From positions 1 to 64,000 of the IMG/VR virus record IMGVR_UViG_3300042502_000300: 64,000 nt of DNA, one strand, 5' to 3'. This DNA is from a virus. The notes under the pieces are model-generated. The model did no database searches and was not told the DNA's origin. It was given only the letters and a program-made list of their open reading frames with translations. The translations under genes were made by a program, and so were the position numbers. Positions 57,907 through 64,000 of the stretch are shown piece after piece (the stretch's first letter is position 1; each line of letters begins with the position of its first letter).

Positions 57907-58581
57907 TTAGAGACTCTTTAACATAGCAATCATTCGAGGGCAAGGATAGATATCAGACTTGTCTTTTCTAAATGAGTTGTGGCTATATACACCATTCTCT
58001 CCTTTTAATCCTCTAACTGAAATGTCCCACATGTCTTCATCACGATACGTCAAATCAATCTTATATAGTTCACCCCAATACAACATCAATTGACGTAGAG
58101 ATTCAATCTGTGCGTCTGTGTATGCATGGTAATACTTACGGCCTTTGTATGGCTTATCTAGCTCACATATCTGATCGATAGGAACCTCCCTACTCACATA
58201 GTTATAGAACTTATCACCCTTCTTAGTTAATGGACCCCAATTGCATATCTCAACAGCTACACACATTGGATCGATTGACTTATAAGGAACACCTTTAGCT
58301 CTGAATATATCTTGCTTAAGGCCTAGGTGGTATCCCCAATACTTTGAACTAAACGCCTGACAGATCTCTCCGTCGTATGTATCTTTTGATTGTCCCTTTC
58401 CTGAGATAACTACACATGTTGCAATACGACCTCTGTCGTCATTGTCCCACATCTTAATTGTACCTACACCTGAGCTGTTTCCTGCTGTGTGGTGTAATAC
58501 GATCATACTCTTCTTTGTCTCAGTCTTAATGTACTGAGATTCCTTCATAGGAACCTGCTTGATATTAGATGGTAGCTTCAT
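57907..58581 (-). CDS. N-acetylmuramoyl-L-alanine amidase endolysin (224 aa)
   Basis: Amidase_2 fold with zinc ligands: MIVLHHTAGN (His-His), AVEICNWG and the C-terminal H-x(n)-K-x-D pattern YSHNSFRKDKSDIYPCP, followed by a short helix. It cleaves the bond between muramic acid and the first Ala of peptidoglycan. No cell-wall-binding domain or signal peptide is present, so release needs the holin immediately upstream. Confidence 0.9.
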   Translation of the reverse strand: MKLPSNIKQVPMKESQYIKTETKKSMIVLHHTAGNSSGVGTIKMWDNDDRGRIATCVVISGKGQSKDTYDGEICQAFSSKYWGYHLGLKQDIFRAKGVPYKSIDPMCVAVEICNWGPLTKKGDKFYNYVSREVPIDQICELDKPYKGRKYYHAYTDAQIESLRQLMLYWGELYKIDLTYRDEDMWDISVRGLKGENGVYSHNSFRKDKSDIYPCPRMIAMLKSL

Positions 58582-58582
58582 A

Positions 58583-59032
58583 TTATCTCCATTTATCGCT
58601 TTCGCTTTTAAGACCTGTGATAAAGTCTCTAAACGATTTTAAAATATCTTTCCCGGTAACATCTTTATAACTCTCGTTCATGCTCTTAACTTCGATGAAA
58701 ACAAAGAACAATGCAACAGCTTTAGTTAACAACAACTCGATTGATATGAAGTGAGATATGATGTCACCTGCGATATACTTCTCAACCAAGTAAAAGAAAA
58801 ATATTGCGGCTGCATAGATAAGGCATTTGATACCCGTTGCCAACATCTTTTGACTAGTAATTATATCTCCAATCTTAGCAGTTGATCCAGCCTTACGTCT
58901 GCTTTTAATAGATCTCCAGATTCCAAAACCTAGATCAAAACCGATAGAAATTAATGCAACTGTGACTAATGGTCCGATTGGCGCAAATAGCGTAATAAAG
59001 CTTGACAAAATGATAATAGTGTTTGTTTTCAT
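58583..59032 (-). CDS. Holin-like membrane protein (149 aa)
   Basis: Four hydrophobic segments can be drawn (TIIILSSFITLFAPIGPLVTV and similar; CLIYAAAIFFFYLVEKYI; LLLTKAVALFFVFIE) separated by a basic loop (WRSIKSRRKAGSTAKI). The IEVKSMNESYKDVTGKD end resembles phage holin family 4. It sits between the endolysin and the spanin-like gene, so its job is to open the inner membrane for the amidase. Overlaps the spanin by four bases. Confidence 0.82.
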   Translation of the reverse strand: MKTNTIIILSSFITLFAPIGPLVTVALISIGFDLGFGIWRSIKSRRKAGSTAKIGDIITSQKMLATGIKCLIYAAAIFFFYLVEKYIAGDIISHFISIELLLTKAVALFFVFIEVKSMNESYKDVTGKDILKSFRDFITGLKSESDKWR

Positions 59033-59457
59033 CTAAAAAATTTATATGCCCGATATAAGATATAAAGTACTACAAATATAATCAAAAAAGCCAACAGGTT
59101 GTTTAACAGCTTCTTCCAAAATGGGTACTTCTCATAATACTTAACAGGGATCTTTCTCTCCACTATTTTAGTGATGTAAACAGGGTCACATTTGCCTTGG
59201 ATATATACCTTCTTTTCTTTTGGTACATACCACGTTTTAACAGTAACTCTGTCTTTAGTTAGAGTTATTGTATCAACAAGCTCTCTCAATGTTACCACAG
59301 TGTCTGTATGTACCTCAGGGATGTATAGGTTGATAGTATCATGGATAATCAATGTATCCTGAGTTAACAAATAAGGATACTTCTCAACTAGACGAGTAAA
59401 ACGTTTTGTTGGGCTACACGATGCCAATAAAATTAATAATGGTAGTATATATTTCAT
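59029..59457 (-). CDS. Unimolecular spanin-like lipoprotein (142 aa)
   Basis: A lipoprotein signal (MKYILPLLILLASC, lipobox LLASC with the Cys at residue 14) places the N-terminus in the outer membrane. The C-terminus has a strong transmembrane helix (LLNNLLAFLIIFVVLYIL) for the inner membrane. The middle is beta-rich (INLYIPEVHTDTVVTL, VKTWYVPKEKKVYIQG). A single protein that spans both membranes is the hallmark of u-spanins such as T1 gp11. It lies next to holin and amidase, completing a lysis cassette. Confidence 0.82.
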   Translation of the reverse strand: MKYILPLLILLASCSPTKRFTRLVEKYPYLLTQDTLIIHDTINLYIPEVHTDTVVTLRELVDTITLTKDRVTVKTWYVPKEKKVYIQGKCDPVYITKIVERKIPVKYYEKYPFWKKLLNNLLAFLIIFVVLYILYRAYKFFR

Positions 59458-59466
59458 AATGCTAAA

Positions 59467-61689
59467 TTACAACATTCCTAGCATATACTTTTCTGCATTT
59501 TTAATTGAGTCGTCTGAAGCGAGCATAATCTTAATTATATTAGGATCAATGTGTTCAGGATGGACATACCAATCTTCATAACAACTAGTTTCATTAGGAG
59601 CTATATTGCTAGCTATAAGTAAATATCCCTTACTTAATAAAAAGCTTCTTGACTTGCTTCTAAATGCTCCTGATACATCTGTATAATGGTCATGCTCATA
59701 TGTAATTACACCAAAAGTACATTGATCCCAAGGCAACATTGTAAGTATTTCATAAGTAGTTGAAGGTGGTTCACAATCTACTTGTAAGTAATCAATATGA
59801 CCTTTAAGAATTGAATAGTCAAATTTTGTTGCATCGCATAAAATAATCTCATTTTTTCTATGCTCTTTAAATTTTTCTACCTCATGTGGTAATATTTCTA
59901 ATGAAGTCCCTGTCCATCCAAACTCTTCTAAAAGGGCTGTATTGCTTCCATGAAATGGATCAGCTGCTCCAATCTCAAAATATGTACCGTTTTTCTTTCC
60001 ATTAAGCATGGATAAAGTAAACATGTCTTGATATGTTTGAGAGTAATTCTTTTCAATATTTTCTGATCCAGGGAACTTATATCTTAAGTGATTGTAAAAT
60101 CCTTTATGATACCTTAAAAATGGATCAGGTCCAGAACCTAGTGATGTAATATTAGACTGAACTAATTTTTGATATCTTTCGCTTAACTTACAACCATTAT
60201 TAACTAATTTAATAAATTCATCTCTTGATTCTTGTGACCTTCCAATCCACCATGCGGTGACGGCCTTTTGAAAATAAAGCTGATAAGAATCCTCATATCC
60301 TACATTATTAGATACCTGTTGAGCATTTACTTCAAAAGCTAATCCAGTAACTGCGTAATTATATGCTTCATGATATTGCTGTCTTGCTTCCGCCCACTCA
60401 CTTAAAAATAAATAAGCTTCTGGCCTTTCTGGCGCAAAAGATACTGCATTTAACCATAAGCTCTTTTCTGTAGTTCCTCTTCTTCCTTGTGTTGCTAAAC
60501 ATTTAGCCACCATAAGTAATGACTCATAAACATCATCATCATTCCATCCATATTCTGCTGATCTTAAATAAAAAGATAAACCAGATGCTGTATGACCCTG
60601 ACTAAAGTAAAACTCACCTAATTCAAAATTATTACCAGAATGGAATGGATCCATAATAAAATTTTCTAATCTTTGCGGAGTTAATCCTTTAGACTTATAC
60701 TCTTGTTCTTCATCTAATACAATATTTGTCATTGATTCAAATGTATGCCTTGGTAGCCTTAAAATAAAAGCTGTTGAGTCTTGAAAACCAAATGGTATAA
60801 TAAAATCATTACCATCGTATGCTAAACCGCAAGAGAACTCAATATTTGCAGTCATGAACTTAAATTCTTCTGATGAACCAACAATATTCCAATCCATATC
60901 CCATACAATAAATCTATGGTAGTAATGCGCGTCTTTTCTCCCTTGTTCATTTTTCCATAAATCTACCTCATGTGTAAGTGCAATTCTATAATCTCCTATG
61001 GTAATAACCTGAGAGCCACCTCTAATATCTCTTGGAAAATCAACATCATTATGCACAATATGAATTGTTTCTGAAGTACCATCATTTATATTTACTTTGA
61101 CTACTTCTGTAGGATTAGTCCATTTAACGTAATGATAAGGCATATCAAGAATAGGCATCCAATTTTTTTCACAGTACGAATGAGTAGGCGGCTCTATTCT
61201 ATATCTTTCTGATTCCTTTCCAAGAACTTCAATTTTAGATAACTCCATTCGGCCTTCACCGTCTATTTTAGTATCCCTACGAACCCCTGTTAGGAATAAG
61301 TTATCATCCCAATATGCTATTCTCGCATCTTCCAAGCCTATAAATTCCCAAACAGGCGCAACATCTAATTTAGATGTATCAACTTTTTTATATTGATCAA
61401 TACAAAGTGTATTTGGATCTAATCCACATATATAATTAGTTGTTCTAAGAGTAACATCATCTTCTGGATTAAGATATGCTAACGGCCCCCATGGGGTTTG
61501 AAATTGCTGATTTCCTTCGCTATGATATAAAGTATACTGAACATGCCTTAAATTTAATAAGTACGCCCCATCTTTATATATTAATGATGGATTAGTAAGT
61601 CCTAAGCCATCTGTAATATTTGAAGGAAGTAAAAGATAGTTAACAGAGCCTCCATCTTCTAAGGCTGTTTTACAAAGATTATTATTCAT
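59467..61689 (-). CDS. GH130-like propeller, TPR and FkbM-methyltransferase fusion (740 aa)
   Basis: Residues 1-330 read as a five-bladed propeller with a GLEDARI motif near 120 and LRHVQYTLYHSEG, as in GH130-type and related sugar phosphorylases. Residues 345-530 form TPR-like helices (GEFYFSQGHTASGLSFYLRS, WAEARQQYHEAYNYAVTGL). The C-terminal 190 residues are an FkbM-type SAM methyltransferase: GTYFEIGAADPFHGSN near 573, LEEFGWTGTSLEI and the Asp-rich IDYLQVDCEPP near 636. A glycan-reading and methylating protein in a phage suggests modification of host-surface or virion sugars. Confidence 0.8.
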   Translation of the reverse strand: MNNNLCKTALEDGGSVNYLLLPSNITDGLGLTNPSLIYKDGAYLLNLRHVQYTLYHSEGNQQFQTPWGPLAYLNPEDDVTLRTTNYICGLDPNTLCIDQYKKVDTSKLDVAPVWEFIGLEDARIAYWDDNLFLTGVRRDTKIDGEGRMELSKIEVLGKESERYRIEPPTHSYCEKNWMPILDMPYHYVKWTNPTEVVKVNINDGTSETIHIVHNDVDFPRDIRGGSQVITIGDYRIALTHEVDLWKNEQGRKDAHYYHRFIVWDMDWNIVGSSEEFKFMTANIEFSCGLAYDGNDFIIPFGFQDSTAFILRLPRHTFESMTNIVLDEEQEYKSKGLTPQRLENFIMDPFHSGNNFELGEFYFSQGHTASGLSFYLRSAEYGWNDDDVYESLLMVAKCLATQGRRGTTEKSLWLNAVSFAPERPEAYLFLSEWAEARQQYHEAYNYAVTGLAFEVNAQQVSNNVGYEDSYQLYFQKAVTAWWIGRSQESRDEFIKLVNNGCKLSERYQKLVQSNITSLGSGPDPFLRYHKGFYNHLRYKFPGSENIEKNYSQTYQDMFTLSMLNGKKNGTYFEIGAADPFHGSNTALLEEFGWTGTSLEILPHEVEKFKEHRKNEIILCDATKFDYSILKGHIDYLQVDCEPPSTTYEILTMLPWDQCTFGVITYEHDHYTDVSGAFRSKSRSFLLSKGYLLIASNIAPNETSCYEDWYVHPEHIDPNIIKIMLASDDSIKNAEKYMLGML

Positions 61690-61707
61690 TTAATGCTGAT
61701 TATACAG

Positions 61708-61715
61708 CAAATATA
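61708..61715 (-). promoter_or_regulatory. Promoter -7 element for the glycan-fusion gene
   Basis: TATATTTG on the minus strand (61715-61708), 18 bases before the start codon at 61689 and just before the end of the preceding gene's coding region. Confidence 0.65.
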
Positions 61716-61718
61716 CAA

Positions 61719-61874
61719 TTATTCTCCCTTCAAAGCTCTTATTTCTTCATATATTGCAAGAAGTTCTGCTTCTTTTTGAGCAATAATTTCTTCTTGTGTA
61801 GGTTCAGCTACTTCAATAAACTCAACTCGAACTAATCCGTTCTCATCGTAAATTTCGTTTCTTACTTGTGGCAT
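61719..61874 (-). CDS. Small coiled-coil protein (51 aa)
   Basis: I prefer the start at 61874 (MPQVRNEIYDENGLVRVEF), 10 bases after the preceding stop, over a longer version that overlaps that gene. An N-terminal strand pair is followed by a charged helix (EEIIAQKEAELLAIYEEIRA). Such tiny coiled coils next to fibre genes may help fibre trimerisation. Function unknown. Confidence 0.68.
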   Translation of the reverse strand: MPQVRNEIYDENGLVRVEFIEVAEPTQEEIIAQKEAELLAIYEEIRALKGE

Positions 61875-61884
61875 AGTTATTTTT

Positions 61885-62544
61885 TTATAAGGCTTGAATG
61901 AAAACTGCAGCGTGTCCATTACTTAACAAACTCCAAACGCCCGTTGATGGAATAGGTCCTGGAGGAGGAGTTACAAAAGTAAAATTTGTCGTGAGCACAG
62001 CGTAATTCATTGTTGAACCTGGTGAACTAACTCCCAAAGGTAAACAACTACCTGAGGCAAATCCTGTAAATTGTGCACCGGCTTGATTATGTATTGTTCC
62101 AATCCAATAAACAGTGTTTGCATCAAAAACAAAACTTCTCGCCGTGACTGTTTTTAATCCAGTTGTTGAACAATCTAAATTCGTGGATTCATAAAGTTTC
62201 GAACTTGGATAACCGTTCAAATCACTGTAAATTAATATTTTTGCTAATGATCCAGCTGATGCAATTACAACATTTATAGCAAAATTACTTGCCGTAAATG
62301 TTGTTTTTGGGATAATAGGAATAAATGACATTCTGTTTGACGAAGTCGGTTGATTGGATGAGCCACCGGCGTTAACTAATTGCCCGGAAAAATACTGGCC
62401 CGAAATTGGTTTGGTGTTAAAATGAACTCCACCGCCTCCCCCAACTACTAAATCCCCACTACCTAAAACCGAACTTCCGTTTATTGTTTTGATGTTTGTC
62501 CCACTTACTAATGGCTCTTGTATGTTTGTATCACCTATTTTCAT
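61885..62544 (-). CDS. Tail fibre or receptor-binding protein (219 aa)
   Basis: The N-terminus INGSSVLGSGDLVVGGGGG is a common anchoring motif of phage fibres, followed by a beta-sandwich C-terminal domain with many Ser, Thr, Gly and aromatic edge residues (VVIASAGSLAKILIYSDLNG, VYWIGTIHNQAGAQF). A receptor-binding tip is likely. It overlaps the next gene by four bases. Confidence 0.76.
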   Translation of the reverse strand: MKIGDTNIQEPLVSGTNIKTINGSSVLGSGDLVVGGGGGVHFNTKPISGQYFSGQLVNAGGSSNQPTSSNRMSFIPIIPKTTFTASNFAINVVIASAGSLAKILIYSDLNGYPSSKLYESTNLDCSTTGLKTVTARSFVFDANTVYWIGTIHNQAGAQFTGFASGSCLPLGVSSPGSTMNYAVLTTNFTFVTPPPGPIPSTGVWSLLSNGHAAVFIQAL

Positions 62545-62843
62545 GATATAAAATTTGGTTTAACATTAATAGAATTAGTTTTACCTTCCATTTGAGACAA
62601 TAAAAGTCCTTCTAGTTTAGGCATATCTAAATTCATCCAACTTAATAATTCTTGTTCAGTTAAGTCTTCTAAAGGAATAAAATTATTAGGATCTGGCTGG
62701 CTAAAACACTCTTCACCATATATAGAATCTGTAGTTTTTCCTATAGTTCCAAATAATCTCCAAGAAGCCCTAATGACAACATCAGTTAAGCCATCTTTTA
62801 TTTTAAGGCACTCTAAGTTTTCTATTTTAAGTTTTGTCATCAT
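62541..62843 (-). CDS. Tail-associated small protein (100 aa)
   Basis: The pattern [40 protein letters not shown] is shared with small proteins found beside phage tail fibre genes, perhaps fibre chaperones or collars (recognition is from the pattern PDPxxFxPLxxLTExExLxW). Overlaps both neighbours by four bases. Function not established. Confidence 0.72.
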   Translation of the reverse strand: MMTKLKIENLECLKIKDGLTDVVIRASWRLFGTIGKTTDSIYGEECFSQPDPNNFIPLEDLTEQELLSWMNLDMPKLEGLLLSQMEGKTNSINVKPNFIS

Positions 62844-64000
62844 AATTCAATCCAAGTATTATCTGGTTGGAATCTTATAACTACTCCGGTACCAGTATCA
62901 TAAATATTATGACCTATTAATCGTACAACTTCACCTGTAGCTGATGGAGCCACCTCAGTTACAGATCCTGCATTTCCTGTATTACTTGTTTCAATGTATA
63001 ATGGAGCACCAGGGGCTGCTGTACCATTTTGAGTATGTTTTGTAGTTATAATCATACCGTCTAATAATACTGCAAATGTAGCATCAGTTGCTACATCATC
63101 AAGTGCTATTCCTAATAAATTAATAGATGTAGCAGCCGCGGCAGAATTGGCTAAGTACCATTTGTTTTGATTGCTGCGTAAATAAACTAATTCACCTTTT
63201 GCTATATTCTCACCTGCTGTTACTTGGGTTAATGTTTGACCATTAAAGTTTCCTGTCCAAGATTGTATGTCTGTATAATTAGAAATAGATGAAATCCCCT
63301 GATTAGGTTGGAGAGTTATATTAAGTTCGGCATCATCACCTCCAGCATATAAAGATGAATTTCCTTTATTCCATTTCAAATAATTATCTAAACTATCAAC
63401 AATATCTCCTAATACTCCAATATTACCTTGCACATCAAGTTTATATCCTGGGGTATTGGTTCCAATTCCTACATCGCCTGTAGAATTGATTGTCATTTTT
63501 TGAGTACTATTGGTAAAGAAATTAATTTTACCAGAAGTAGCTGTATTATAAACAATCATATCTCCAGAACTAAGCTGAGCTAGAATAGCATTATTGGATG
63601 GTTGATTAGCTGTTTTAAATGCTACACCTGCTATTGCGTTAGATCCTGTGTTTGTATTCTCAATTAGTTCTCCAAATGCAAATGTATTATTATTAATCTG
63701 AATATGATATTTAGAAGTAGGAGATGTTGTACCTAACCCTACATTAGTACCATCATCAAAAATTTGACTATTACCTATCGCAGTACTACTTGTGAATTTT
63801 GATACATAATTTGTTGTACCACTAACTCCAGGTCCGGTAACACCTTGAAAGCCTTGCACTCCTTGCATACCTTGTATACCTTGTGTACCTTGAATACCTT
63901 GCAACCCTTGTATACCTTGTATACCTTGTGTACCTTGTGTACCTTGTGTACCTTGAATACCCTGTATACCCTGTATACCTTGTGAACCCGTATCTCCCGT
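62840..64000 (-). CDS. Collagen-like tail fibre protein, C-terminal part (runs off right edge)
   Basis: The frame is open from position 64000, so the ATG at 63904 is not the start. It begins in Gly-X-Y repeats ([14 protein letters not shown]) and passes into a non-collagen part from about residue 50: [24 protein letters not shown], a [19 protein letters not shown] repeat of beta-helical fibres and a C-terminal beta domain ([19 protein letters not shown], ending [10 protein letters not shown]). No self-cleaving S74 chaperone motif is visible. It probably continues the 1-1557 gene across a circular junction. Confidence 0.85.
   Translation of the reverse strand, partial: TGDTGSQGIQGIQGIQGTQGTQGTQGIQGIQGLQGIQGTQGIQGMQGVQGFQGVTGPGVSGTTNYVSKFTSSTAIGNSQIFDDGTNVGLGTTSPTSKYHIQINNNTFAFGELIENTNTGSNAIAGVAFKTANQPSNNAILAQLSSGDMIVYNTATSGKINFFTNSTQKMTINSTGDVGIGTNTPGYKLDVQGNIGVLGDIVDSLDNYLKWNKGNSSLYAGGDDAELNITLQPNQGISSISNYTDIQSWTGNFNGQTLTQVTAGENIAKGELVYLRSNQNKWYLANSAAAATSINLLGIALDDVATDATFAVLLDGMIITTKHTQNGTAAPGAPLYIETSNTGNAGSVTEVAPSATGEVVRLIGHNIYDTGTGVVIRFQPDNTWIEL

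Overview
The window is most simply read as nearly all of the genome of a tailed bacteriophage of Bacteroidota (Bacteroidetes). It carries a complete packaging, capsid, tail and lysis gene set. Many genes are preceded by the Bacteroidota sigma -7 element TAnnTTTG, and the replication protein has a BT4734/VirE_N-type N-terminus typical of that phylum. The order terminase, portal, scaffold-like protein, major capsid, connector/tail genes, giant internal protein, and a few family resemblances, point to a podovirus-like virion related to crAss-like phages. That placement is inference. I see no integrase, recognisable repressor, DNA polymerase, RNA polymerase or tRNA.

Layout. (1) Positions 1-3164, minus strand: N-terminal half of a collagen-like tail fibre and six small virion-type genes. 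(2) 3171-6154: a perfectly palindromic divergent promoter, a plus-strand winged-helix-like gene, a minus-strand groEL-groES pair (GroEL first) and a plus-strand gene of unknown function. (3) 6157-6412: an array of TGTCRCA heptamers spaced in steps of about 11 bp, then a terminator. (4) 6425-7967: three minus-strand genes. (5) 7990-8953: a GC-rich repeat island and a long structured leader without clear genes. (6) 8954-25359, plus strand: an early region of about 45 mostly tiny, overlapping genes, with an origin-like repeat region at 11211-11546 and a replication/recombination block (OB-fold-like protein, YqaJ/RecB-type nuclease, DUF3127 SSB-like protein, stand-alone DnaA domain IV, primase-helicase, SF2 helicase, VRR-NUC nuclease, metallophosphoesterase). 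(7) 25340-64000, minus strand: the late region. It is transcribed leftwards from tail fibre genes through a glycan-related fusion protein, lysis cassette, terminase, portal, capsid, tail and connector proteins to T7-like internal virion proteins and a 3272-residue polyvalent protein.

The collagen-like gene runs off both window ends. The two halves join in the same reading frame and the same Gly-X-Y register when position 64000 is placed next to position 1. The molecule is therefore probably circular, or circularly permuted, with the fibre gene spanning the junction. The late genes would then form one transcription direction from the promoter near 3181 round to 25340.

How the genes fit together: early genes take over the host and set up replication, which probably uses the host polymerase because none is encoded here. 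The chaperonin pair, plus a second GroES-like protein in the packaging operon, suggests that virion proteins need dedicated folding. Late promoters and terminators punctuate the structural operon around the major capsid gene. The amidase, holin and a one-piece spanin lyse the cell. All functional statements are from reading the sequence; no database search was run.
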